Shown: positions 56,642 to 64,000 of the stretch, piece by piece | Layout of the letters: every line of letters starts with the position of its first letter | Position numbering within the stretch: the first letter of the stretch is position 1 | Origin: Pseudoflavitalea sp. G-6-1-2 | GTDB lineage: Bacteria > Bacteroidota > Bacteroidia > Chitinophagales > Chitinophagaceae | DNA length: 64,000 bases | NCBI RefSeq assembly: GCF_012927185.1 | Contig: NZ_JABBGB010000001.1 | Span: forward strand, 124,001 to 188,000 | Direction: 5' to 3' | Position numbers and translations under genes: made by a program | Notes under the pieces: model-generated | What the model saw: the letters and a program-made list of their open reading frames with translations, nothing else | Told to the model about the DNA's origin: nothing | Databases searched by the model: none

Positions 56642-57163
56642 ATGTCTACACTCAGGGTTCCTGTAAGCGGCGAAGACCATACTACCGGTACTGCACAAGC
56701 TAAGTTTGTATTGGTGGAGTACGGCGATTATCAATGTCCGCACTGCGGACTCGCTTTTCCCTTCGTTAAGAAACTGCTGAAAAAACATACCACCGATCTG
56801 CAATTCGTGTTCAGGAATTTTCCTTTGCAGGAATCGCATCCGCTGGCCATGATGGCGGCTATGGCCGCAGAAGCCGCTGACCGGCAGGATAAATTCTGGG
56901 AAATGCACGATATGATTTTCAAGAATCAAAAACACCTTAGCCCCGATGCCATTCTCGGCTTTGCCAGCAAACTGAAACTGAATCAAAACCAGTTCGGAAA
57001 AGACCTCAGAGACCAGGCGCTGCTCAGTAAGGTGGAAGCCGATTTCGAAGGGGGATTGCGCAGCGGTGTAAACGGCACTCCCACTTTCTTCCTCAACGGA
57101 GAACAGGTAACCAGTTACAACGAAACTTACAAATCGCTCGAAGCTTTGCTGAAAGAAAAATAG
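56642..57163 (+). CDS. DsbA-family thioredoxin-like protein
   Basis: 173 residues from MSTLRVPVSGEDHTTGTAQA; a longer frame from 56549 overlaps the peroxiredoxin. The active-site CPHC (VEYGDYQCPHCGLAFPFVKK), a helical insert and the cis-proline loop VNGTPTFFLNGE fit the DsbA/thioredoxin_4 fold. There is no signal peptide, so the protein is cytoplasmic, unlike E. coli DsbA. It may act as a disulfide reductase or isomerase, perhaps with the peroxiredoxin encoded just before it. Confidence 0.88.
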   Translation: MSTLRVPVSGEDHTTGTAQAKFVLVEYGDYQCPHCGLAFPFVKKLLKKHTTDLQFVFRNFPLQESHPLAMMAAMAAEAADRQDKFWEMHDMIFKNQKHLSPDAILGFASKLKLNQNQFGKDLRDQALLSKVEADFEGGLRSGVNGTPTFFLNGEQVTSYNETYKSLEALLKEK

Positions 57164-57210
57164 CTCATCGGTTCTAACGATAATGAAACAATTGGTTATC
57201 CACGCAACCT

Positions 57211-57245
57211 CATGCTGGTACAATTTATGATGCCGTACCAGCATG
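57211..57245 (+). promoter_or_regulatory. Inverted repeat enclosing a start codon
   Basis: CATGCTGGTAC (57211-57221) and GTACCAGCATG (57235-57245) are a perfect 11-bp inverted repeat with a 13-nt loop. The ATG of the AHSA1-like gene (57243-57245) is the end of the second arm. In mRNA the start codon would be in a stem; in DNA it could be an operator. Confidence 0.6.
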
Positions 57246-57710
57246 AAACCTATCCACAAAAACATACTGATACCTGTATCGAGAGAGCTTGCTTTCGATC
57301 TCTTCATCAACCGGCTTACCAATTGGTGGCCAAAAGAATATACCTGGTCGCAGGACAAACTCGAAGAGATCTGCATCGAACCTGCTGTCGACGGACTCTG
57401 CACGGAGATCGGTCCGTTTGGTTTTCGTTGCGATTGGGGAAGAATTACCTCATTGAAGAAAAACGATACCATCGGCATCAAATGGCAGATCAGCCCGCAA
57501 CGCGTGCCTGTGCCCGATCCTGATCAGGGCAGCGATATCACCATTCATTTTACCGATGCTGAAAATGCCACCAATGTAGATCTGGTGCATTCAAATTTTG
57601 AAGCGCATGGCGACGGATATGAAGCATACGCCGAAGCGATGGACAGCTACAAAGGCTGGAGTTATATTCTCGATTGTTTTAAGAAGTTCGCGGCTTTGCA
57701 ACCGGTTTGA
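57243..57710 (+). CDS. SRPBCC/AHSA1-like protein
   Basis: 155 residues. Opening VSRELAFDLFINRLTNWWPK and closing GDGYEAYAEAMDSYKGWSYI LD pattern belong to the AHSA1/SRPBCC group, which has a helix-grip cavity. Many members in this group are encoded beside ArsR-type regulators; none is next to this gene. The ligand is unknown. The start codon lies inside a perfect inverted repeat. Its last 32 bp overlap the end of xth on the opposite strand. Confidence 0.85.
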   Translation: MKPIHKNILIPVSRELAFDLFINRLTNWWPKEYTWSQDKLEEICIEPAVDGLCTEIGPFGFRCDWGRITSLKKNDTIGIKWQISPQRVPVPDPDQGSDITIHFTDAENATNVDLVHSNFEAHGDGYEAYAEAMDSYKGWSYILDCFKKFAALQPV

Positions 57711-58473
57711 TTTCGATCCAGGTGGGGGCATGGTCGCTGGTTTTCTCCCATCCGCGCACGTGGCTGTCAACACCGGCAGCAATGAGTTTTTTATCGAAAT
57801 GACTGCTCAACAGCAGATGATCGATGCGAAGACCTGCATTGCGTGCATAGGCCTGACGGAAGTAATCCCAGAAAGTATAGATCTTTTCGTTGGGATGCAT
57901 TTTGCGTAAAGCGTCTGTCCAGCCGAGTGCTACGAGCTTCGCATACGCTTCGCGTGTTTCGGGAAAGAACAATGCATCCTTCACCCAGCTCTCAGGTTTA
58001 TACACATCCATTTCAGTGGGTATCGCATTGTAATCGCCGAGCAGTATCACCGGAATATCTTCTGCCAGCAGTTTCTTCGCATGCGCGTGCAGGCGTTTGA
58101 ACCAGGCGAGTTTGTAATCGAATTTAGGCCCGGGTGCAGGGTTGCCATTGGGAAGATAGAGATTGCCGATCCGGATGCCGGCCACATCTGCCTCGATATA
58201 ACGGCTATGCATATCCTCGGAGTCGCCGGGCAGCGCTCTTCTGATCTCTGCAGGCTTGCCAACTTTACTGAGGATCGCAACACCATTCCAGCTTTTCTGT
58301 CCGTGCCAGATGGCTTCATATCCGGCGTCATTGATGGCCTGGAGGGGGAATTTCTCTTCAGGAGCTTTGAGCTCCTGCAAACAGGCGATGTCTGGTGCAG
58401 ATTCTTTCAGCCATTGCAGCAGTACGGGCAATCTTCCGTTTACGCCATTCACGTTGTAAGTAGCAATTTTCAT
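57679..58473 (-). CDS. xth: Exodeoxyribonuclease III
   Basis: 264 residues from MKIATYNVNGVNGRLPVLLQ (10 residues later than the longest frame). The EEP nuclease fold has NVNGVNGR, CLQELKAPEEKFP with the metal-binding Glu, GDYNAIPTEMDVY and the C-terminal SDHAPTWIEI with the catalytic Asp-His. It is an AP endonuclease and 3'-5' exonuclease of base-excision repair. Tail-to-tail overlap of 32 bp with the AHSA1-like gene. Confidence 0.94.
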   Translation of the reverse strand: MKIATYNVNGVNGRLPVLLQWLKESAPDIACLQELKAPEEKFPLQAINDAGYEAIWHGQKSWNGVAILSKVGKPAEIRRALPGDSEDMHSRYIEADVAGIRIGNLYLPNGNPAPGPKFDYKLAWFKRLHAHAKKLLAEDIPVILLGDYNAIPTEMDVYKPESWVKDALFFPETREAYAKLVALGWTDALRKMHPNEKIYTFWDYFRQAYARNAGLRIDHLLLSSHFDKKLIAAGVDSHVRGWEKTSDHAPTWIEIKPVAKPRTS

Positions 58474-58556
58474 ATGCACCGTATTAAGTGAATCAGTTTC
58501 CATTGCGTTGCAAAATCAAAGCCAGTAAAGCCTTCCGGCCGATTGATCCGGAGAAA

Positions 58557-58958
58557 TCATTCTGCGTCTTCTTCGTCTCCCATAAATCCTTCGAGATCCC
58601 GGCGCTGTTTTTTGGTAGGTCGGCCCACTTTGCTGAGGCGTTTGCCCGTGTGGAAGCTGCTTGCCTCGAACTTCATGCGTTCCAGTTCTTCAGGCGGCGT
58701 GAGGTCTTCGTAGTATTTGACAGCCTCTGTATGTGCAAGGCGGTTATGAAGTAGCCCGGTGACCTTCACAGTCCATCTCCGGGCTACTGTTTTAACTTCG
58801 TAGGTTTCTCCGATGTTCACAGATTTGGAAGGCTTCACATTCATGTCGTTGCACTTCACCTTTCCACTGTCGCAGGCTTCTGTTGCCAGCGATCTCGTCT
58901 TGAACAACCGGATTGACCATAAATATTTATCGATCCGTAATTTTTCTTTCTCTGCCAT
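58557..58958 (-). CDS. S4-domain RNA-binding protein (Hsp15-like)
   Basis: 133 residues. The S4 fold begins LRIDKYLWSIRLFKTRSLAT and contains CDSGKVKCNDMNVKPSKSV; the C-terminus is highly charged. Hsp15 in E. coli binds stalled 50S subunits carrying nascent chains and helps to recycle them. The similarity is to that family (HslR), although length and role should be taken as inferred. A TAAATTTG box lies 14 bp before the start and overlaps the end of the M20 peptidase gene. Confidence 0.88.
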   Translation of the reverse strand: MAEKEKLRIDKYLWSIRLFKTRSLATEACDSGKVKCNDMNVKPSKSVNIGETYEVKTVARRWTVKVTGLLHNRLAHTEAVKYYEDLTPPEELERMKFEASSFHTGKRLSKVGRPTKKQRRDLEGFMGDEEDAE

Positions 58959-58972
58959 AAGGCAAATTTACG

Positions 58973-58980
58973 AAGGAATT
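58973..58980 (-). promoter_or_regulatory. Putative -7 box for the S4 gene
   Basis: Minus strand TAAATTTG, with a TTTG 16 bp upstream, slightly closer than usual. The box overlaps the stop codon of the preceding gene. Confidence 0.4.
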
Positions 58981-60340
58981 ACTCCGCAAAGAACTTATGG
59001 AAATAAGGGATGGTTTCGATGCCCTTGTAGAAATTAGCCAGATCGAACTTCTCATTGGGAGAGTGCAGGTTATCGCTGTCGAGACCAAAGCCCATGAATA
59101 CGATCTTCACGCCCAGTTCTCTTTCGAGGATGGCGCAGATAGGAATGCTTCCGCCACCACGAACGGGTACGGGTTTCTTTCCGAAAGTAGATTCGTATGC
59201 TTTGCTTGCCGCCTGGAATCCTTTTGAGTTGATCGGCGTCATGTAAGGCTCGCCACCATGGTGGTTTTCAGCGTTCACAGTCACAGATGCGGGAGCGATC
59301 TTTCTGAAATAGTTCAGCAGAATTTCCGTGATCTTCTCTGAGCTCTGATTGGGAACCAAACGTGCAGAGATCTTCGCATATGCTTTTGAAGGCAATACGG
59401 TTTTGGCTCCTTCGCCGGTGTATCCACCCCAGATACCGTTCACTTCGAGTGTTGGACGGATACCGGTGCGCTCGTTGGTAGAGAATCCTTTCTCGCCCCA
59501 GAGTTCGGTGATGCCGAGGTCGGCTTTGTATTCCGCTTCGTTATAAGGAGCTTCTGCAAGCATCTTTCTTTCTTCGTCGGGCACGTTGAGTACATCATCA
59601 TAAAAACCGGGGATGGTGATATGATTGTTCTCATCGTGACAGCTGGCGATCATCTTTGTGAGGATGGTGATGGGGTTGGCTACTGCTCCACCATACACAC
59701 CACTGTGAAGGTCGCGGTTGGGGCCTGTAACTTCCACCTGAATGTAAGCGAGACCGCGCATGCCGATGTCCATAGATGGTGTATCCAGAGAGATCATGGC
59801 GCTGTCGCTGATCAGGATCACATCGCATTTCAGCAGGTCTTTATGATCTGCTACAAACTTGCCAAGATTGGGAGATCCCACTTCTTCTTCCCCTTCGATC
59901 AGGAATTTGATATTGGTGGTGAGTGTACCGGTCTGCACCATGGTTTCCAGTGCTTTCACGTGCATGTACACTTGTCCTTTATCATCAGCAGATCCGCGTG
60001 CGTAGAGTTTGCCTTCTTTTACAACCGGCTCGAAAGGCCCGCTGTGCCAGAGGTTCAGCGGATCGGGTGGCTGTACATCGTAGTGGCCATATACCAGAAC
60101 GGTTGGTTTGGAAGGATCGATGAGCTTCTCACCGTACACCACCGGATGGCCGGCAGTTTCCATTACTTCCGCTTTGTCTGCACCCGCTTCGATGAGGCGT
60201 TGCTTTACCGCTTCTGCGCATTTGCGCATATCTTCTTTATTGGCGCTGTTGGCACTGATTGATGGTATGCGCAACAGTTCTGTCAGTTCACTGAGGAAAC
60301 GATCTTTATTCTTTTCCTGATAATCTTTCCAAGCTTGCAT
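58979..60340 (-). CDS. M20-family dipeptidase
   Basis: 453 residues. Metal-binding motifs: VYGHYDVQPPDPLNLW with the first His/Asp, RGSADDKGQVYMHVKA with the bridging Asp, and EGEEEVGSPNLGKF with catalytic/metal Glu. A dimerisation insert and a C-terminal His (DSDNLHSPNE) complete the site. This is the M20/M25/M40 dipeptidase group (carnosinase-like), which cleaves di- and short peptides; no signal peptide, so cytoplasmic. Upstream GH31 gene is on the same strand, 61 bp away. Confidence 0.93.
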   Translation of the reverse strand: MQAWKDYQEKNKDRFLSELTELLRIPSISANSANKEDMRKCAEAVKQRLIEAGADKAEVMETAGHPVVYGEKLIDPSKPTVLVYGHYDVQPPDPLNLWHSGPFEPVVKEGKLYARGSADDKGQVYMHVKALETMVQTGTLTTNIKFLIEGEEEVGSPNLGKFVADHKDLLKCDVILISDSAMISLDTPSMDIGMRGLAYIQVEVTGPNRDLHSGVYGGAVANPITILTKMIASCHDENNHITIPGFYDDVLNVPDEERKMLAEAPYNEAEYKADLGITELWGEKGFSTNERTGIRPTLEVNGIWGGYTGEGAKTVLPSKAYAKISARLVPNQSSEKITEILLNYFRKIAPASVTVNAENHHGGEPYMTPINSKGFQAASKAYESTFGKKPVPVRGGGSIPICAILERELGVKIVFMGFGLDSDNLHSPNEKFDLANFYKGIETIPYFHKFFAE

Positions 60341-60401
60341 AATGGCAATTTTTAAAGTTAAGTAGCAGCCAGATTGGGTGGCGAATGTAAGAACTTTTCA
60401 A

Positions 60402-62858
60402 TTACAATCGGACCTCGATGCTGGTTGGCTTTCCGTCGAAAATGATGGTGGCCGCAGTGAACGGGCCATCGGCCAGCATTACCGGTTTAGCGGCAACAAC
60501 CTTCACAGCAGTGCCATTCGCCTTCACCTCTTTCACCGAATTGCCGGGAATCAGCAGGGTGAACGTGCGCTGGTATTTGCGTTTGTAAGCCGCCACATTA
60601 TTGGTTTTGATATCGATTACGATCATCGAGCCGCGCGTAGTTCCCGTGAAAGTTACCAGCTCGTAATTGGCACGTTCGAGTGCGCGGGGTTCGGCACCAT
60701 CATCGTCGTACCAGGTGTAGGAAGATGGGTTGGCCGAAGGATAATACACCACACTGATATTCTTCGAATCGTATTGCCCGGTTGAGCGTATCACAGAATC
60801 AGTCTGCCAGAGCGGAACAAAACTGCCGGCTTTTGCATAGAGCGGCAGGTAGCTCAGGTCTGCAGGCTGATCGATCCACTGCTTTCCATCGAGCAGTTTA
60901 TTGTCGGAGAAACGATACCATTGCCCTTCGGGAAGATATACTTTGCGGCTGGTGGCGGATTGCGTCATTACAGGAGCAACCAGCAGCTGATCGCCCCACA
61001 TATACTGATCGGTGGCATTGAATGCTTCTGCATCATTAAATCCGTAGTAGTACAATGGCCGCATCAACGGTTTACCCATCACTGCCTGATCGAAACTGAG
61101 GCTATAATTGTAAGGCAACAGTTCATAACGGAGACGGATATACTTTTTTACGATCGATTGTGTTTTTTCATCCCAGAAAACTGGTTCCGAAGGAATGCTT
61201 TTCAGTGTTGGATCTGCTGCCTCCGGCGCTGTTCCGTGAGGACGGAAAACCGGTGTGAATGCTGCGAACTGCAGCCATCTGGTGTACAGTTCGAAGTCGG
61301 CTTCATCGGCAACGGCAAATCCGCCTGCATCGGAATGAATGTACGGCAATCCGCTCAGGCTCATGCCCATGAGAATGGGCCATTGTGCCTTCAGTCCGCT
61401 CCAGCTGCGGGCTACATCGCCTGTCCATGGGAACACGCTGTAACGCTGACTGCCTGCAAATCCTGCACGGTTGAGGTGGAAGAGTCGCTGATCGCTGTAC
61501 TCATTGCTGTATTTTTCAGCCAGCATGGCACTCCATTGATGGCCGTAAATATTGTGCACTTCGTCTGCTTTTACCGGCCGTGCGATGCCCTGATCTTTCA
61601 GGTTGTGAATAATTTCGTTTGGATGTTTTTCGGGTTCGCCGAGATCGCTCCACCATCCACTAACGCCATTGGACACCTGCTTTTTGTAAAGCTTCCACAT
61701 AAAGTCTTTGGCGGGCTTGCGGAAGATATCGATGAGTCCGCCTTCACCGAAAAAGAAATTATTGTATGTGTATGGTTGTCCGGTTGCATTGGTGGCGAGG
61801 AATGGAGCAGCTTCTGCATAATTGGTGGTACCCTTCAGAAAGAATGGCTCCGCAATCAGTATCGGTTTGATGTTCTGCTGACGGAACTGCGTGAGCATGA
61901 GCTTTGGATTGGGCCAGCTGGAACTGCTTACCCAGTCGAAGTTTCCCATGGTTCCTTTCACATGATCGCCGAACCAGAAGAGGTCGAAGATCAATCCGTC
62001 TACCGGATATTTCGCAGCCTGCATTTTGCTCACTACATCTTTCACCTGTGTTTCATTTCTGTATCCGAATCTCGATACAAAATTGCCCATGGCCCAACGT
62101 GGCGGAAGTGGTTGTCTTCCGGTGAGGGCAGAATAATTGAGCAGCATTTCGTCGAGGTTCTTTCCGAACACAACGTAGAAGTTCAGTTCGCCACTGCTGA
62201 AGCCCGCTTCCAGCGTGGATTTATCAGTAAGTCCAATATCAGCATATCCTTTGGATGGATTATCGAAAAAGAGTGCATAACCGTTTGATGAAAGCAGAAC
62301 AGGAACAGAGAAGTTCAGGTTCTCTGCACCCAGTCCATATCCATACACGGGTGTATTGTAGAACAACAGGCGGTAGCCACGGCGATCCATCGGAATGGCA
62401 CGCTCACCGCCTCCCATCCATTTCTCACCATCGGATAGCTGGAAACGGAATCCCCTGTTGTCGTTTTCCGAAAAGTACCGCACGGATTTTACTTTGATCT
62501 CCCTGCCTTGTTTGAAGTAGATATTCTCCCGCTGGATCACTATGCTCAGTCCGTTTTCAAAGTCGATGGCCTGTGACGGGCCGTTCGTGACCTTCGTCTG
62601 GGAAGGCTGCGGAGAGGTGATCACAGCGTTGGACATCAGTTCGTTCCGGTTGTAATCGGCCGGTTTGTACACAGCTCTGATCACCTGGTTTCCATAGGGA
62701 TAGAAATTCCATTGACCTTCTTTCGCCTTGTACAGCACATCGGTTACCTTGCCATTGAACGGATCTTTTCCTACAGTATTCACCACTACCTGCTGTGCAG
62801 CGAGTGGAGAAAATACTACGGCCAATATGCCTGAAATCAGTATTTTACGAATGCGCAT
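60402..62858 (-). CDS. Glycoside hydrolase family 31 enzyme
   Basis: 818 residues with a signal peptide (RKILISGILAVVFSPLAA). A DUF4968/galactose-mutarotase-like N-domain precedes the GH31 barrel. The nucleophile is D405 in GWWSDLGEPEKH, and the acid/base is probably D481 in VFPWTGDVARSW. C-terminal beta domains (DUF5110 type) close the protein. The SDLGEP form of the nucleophile motif differs from the WxDMNE of typical alpha-glucosidases and recalls the alpha-transglucosylase branch of the family. It acts on alpha-glucosides outside the cytoplasm. No SusC/SusD-like genes are adjacent. Confidence 0.9.
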   Translation of the reverse strand: MRIRKILISGILAVVFSPLAAQQVVVNTVGKDPFNGKVTDVLYKAKEGQWNFYPYGNQVIRAVYKPADYNRNELMSNAVITSPQPSQTKVTNGPSQAIDFENGLSIVIQRENIYFKQGREIKVKSVRYFSENDNRGFRFQLSDGEKWMGGGERAIPMDRRGYRLLFYNTPVYGYGLGAENLNFSVPVLLSSNGYALFFDNPSKGYADIGLTDKSTLEAGFSSGELNFYVVFGKNLDEMLLNYSALTGRQPLPPRWAMGNFVSRFGYRNETQVKDVVSKMQAAKYPVDGLIFDLFWFGDHVKGTMGNFDWVSSSSWPNPKLMLTQFRQQNIKPILIAEPFFLKGTTNYAEAAPFLATNATGQPYTYNNFFFGEGGLIDIFRKPAKDFMWKLYKKQVSNGVSGWWSDLGEPEKHPNEIIHNLKDQGIARPVKADEVHNIYGHQWSAMLAEKYSNEYSDQRLFHLNRAGFAGSQRYSVFPWTGDVARSWSGLKAQWPILMGMSLSGLPYIHSDAGGFAVADEADFELYTRWLQFAAFTPVFRPHGTAPEAADPTLKSIPSEPVFWDEKTQSIVKKYIRLRYELLPYNYSLSFDQAVMGKPLMRPLYYYGFNDAEAFNATDQYMWGDQLLVAPVMTQSATSRKVYLPEGQWYRFSDNKLLDGKQWIDQPADLSYLPLYAKAGSFVPLWQTDSVIRSTGQYDSKNISVVYYPSANPSSYTWYDDDGAEPRALERANYELVTFTGTTRGSMIVIDIKTNNVAAYKRKYQRTFTLLIPGNSVKEVKANGTAVKVVAAKPVMLADGPFTAATIIFDGKPTSIEVRL

Positions 62859-62989
62859 AAACGTTATAATTAAGCTTCCGGAATTTGGTAATGCAACTTA
62901 CAGATTCGGGGGGAGATAATTAAATAATTGGCCCTTCAGGATTATAACAGTACTTATATTTTTAGCTATATTGCGTACATCATCAGACC

Positions 62990-64000
62990 ATGAACAGCCA
63001 TCAGATAAAAGCCCAGTTGGTGAATATTGCAGAAGAGAGGATCTATCCTGCTGAGATTCACATTGCAGGAGGAAAGATCATTGCGATTCAGGAACTGGCT
63101 CCCGGTTCCCTCACAGATGGCGCGCCATTCATACTTCCCGGCTTCATAGACAGTCATGTACATATTGAAAGTTCCATGCTTGTACCATCCGAGTTTGCAA
63201 GGCTGGCAGTTGTGCATGGTACAGTTTCTACTGTGAGCGATCCGCATGAGATTGCCAATGTCTGCGGCATGCAGGGAGTTGAATACATGATCAATAATGG
63301 CAATACGGTACCCTTCAAATTCAATTTCGGCGCTCCCAGCTGTGTGCCGGCCACCAGCTTCGAATCGGCAGGTGCTGTACTCGATGCCAAAGACGTTGAA
63401 GCACTGCTGAAACGCGACGATATAAAATATTTAAGTGAGATGATGAACTTTCCGGGTGTGCTGTTCAAAGACCCGGAAGTGATGGAGAAGATTGCAGCCG
63501 CACATCGGTTCGGCAAACCCGTGGATGGCCATGCACCTGGCCTCCGGGGAGCGGAAATCCGACAATACATCGATGCCGGCATCAGTACCGACCATGAATG
63601 TTTCACCCGCGAAGAAGCGGAAGAGAAACTGAAACTCGGCATGAAAGTGCTGATCAGAGAAGGAAGCGCTGCGCGAAACTTCGAAGCACTGATAGATCTT
63701 ATGAACGATTATCCCGATCTGATGATGTTCTGCAGCGACGACAAACATCCGGATAGTCTCGTGGAAGGTCATATCGATCAGCTCTGCGCACGTGCCATCG
63801 CGAAAGGTATCGGCCTGTTCAAAGTGTTGAAAGCCGCCTGCGTAAATCCCGTGCAGCATTATAAGCTGGATGTGGGTTTGCTCCGCGAAGGCGATCCCGC
63901 AGATTTCATCCTCGCAGAGAATCTTATCAACTTCAAAGTGCTCAGCACTTACATCAATGGGCAGCTGGTAGCCGATAATGGGAAGTCGCTCATCGACAGA
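62990..64000 (+). CDS. ade: Adenine deaminase (first 337 codons)
   Basis: ATG at 62990; the frame is open to the end of the window, so the C-terminal part is missing. The amidohydrolase metal site is shown by [46 protein letters not shown] and FCSDDKHPD, all specific for adenine deaminase. It converts adenine to hypoxanthine and ammonia with Mn or Fe. The hypoxanthine product would be salvaged by Hpt, encoded at 51676-52212. Divergent from the GH31 gene with 131 bp between. Confidence 0.95.
   Translation, partial: MNSHQIKAQLVNIAEERIYPAEIHIAGGKIIAIQELAPGSLTDGAPFILPGFIDSHVHIESSMLVPSEFARLAVVHGTVSTVSDPHEIANVCGMQGVEYMINNGNTVPFKFNFGAPSCVPATSFESAGAVLDAKDVEALLKRDDIKYLSEMMNFPGVLFKDPEVMEKIAAAHRFGKPVDGHAPGLRGAEIRQYIDAGISTDHECFTREEAEEKLKLGMKVLIREGSAARNFEALIDLMNDYPDLMMFCSDDKHPDSLVEGHIDQLCARAIAKGIGLFKVLKAACVNPVQHYKLDVGLLREGDPADFILAENLINFKVLSTYINGQLVADNGKSLIDR

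Noticed and set aside
60921-62288. 455-codon frame on the plus strand
   Set aside because: It mirrors the GH31 gene on the minus strand, which has a signal peptide, catalytic motifs and full family length; the plus-strand peptide has no recognisable domain.

Overview
The window is a chromosomal segment of a Bacteroidota bacterium, most likely family Chitinophagaceae. The signs are secreted proteins with type IX secretion (T9SS) C-terminal sorting tails, a short primary sigma factor without region 1.1, promoters of the Bacteroidota type (TTTG, about 19 bp, TAnnTTTG), weak or absent Shine-Dalgarno sites, a short ATP synthase epsilon subunit, and a LytS/LytTR two-component pair. The assignment rests on gene content and promoter grammar only; no rRNA or tRNA gene is present.

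Layout. 1-6000: the end of a LytS-type histidine kinase and its LytTR regulator, then a leftward housekeeping block (rpoD, ffh, rpsP, rimM), a START-like protein and an unknown gene. 6025-13282: an LptF/LptG-type permease, an intergenic pair of palindromic repeat elements (7655-8106), two LOG-family genes on either side of a sodium:solute symporter, a small outer-membrane barrel and a GlcD-type FAD oxidase. 13487-42879: an exopolysaccharide (EPS) region. Its leftward arm encodes a Wzc/GumC-like chain-length protein, an acyltransferase, a 35-residue membrane peptide, a Wzy-type polymerase/ligase, a half-length TolC-like protein, a second acyltransferase and a large membrane protein. Its rightward arm encodes a GT2, a lone receiver domain, an initiating sugar transferase fused to a receiver-like domain, and two more GT2 enzymes. 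Three secreted multidomain esterase-like proteins (2404, 1223 and 967 residues) sit among and after these genes.

42880-64000: a DUF4143 AAA ATPase preceded by four palindromic boxes at an exact 32-bp pitch, then mostly housekeeping genes: dnaJ-grpE, atpD-atpC, a GNAT-like protein, an O-methyltransferase/glucosaminidase/hpt/VWA block, a CDF transporter, trmD, a peroxiredoxin with a DsbA-like protein, an AHSA1-like protein, xth, an S4 protein, an M20 peptidase, a GH31 enzyme and the first 337 codons of adenine deaminase.

How the genes may work together. The EPS genes form a plausible Wzx/Wzy-like or synthase-like assembly line: priming transferase, three GT2s, polymerase, chain-length control, two acyltransferases and a possible outer-membrane exit. 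No Wzx flippase and no Wza-type (OPX) export protein is visible. The neighbouring secreted esterase-like proteins could act on acylated polysaccharide at the cell surface; this is inference from gene order. The observations most worth following are the half-length TolC in place of an OPX protein, the receiver/pseudo-receiver arrangement around the priming transferase, the covarying palindromic repeat pair, and the 32-bp phased repeats before the DUF4143 ATPase.
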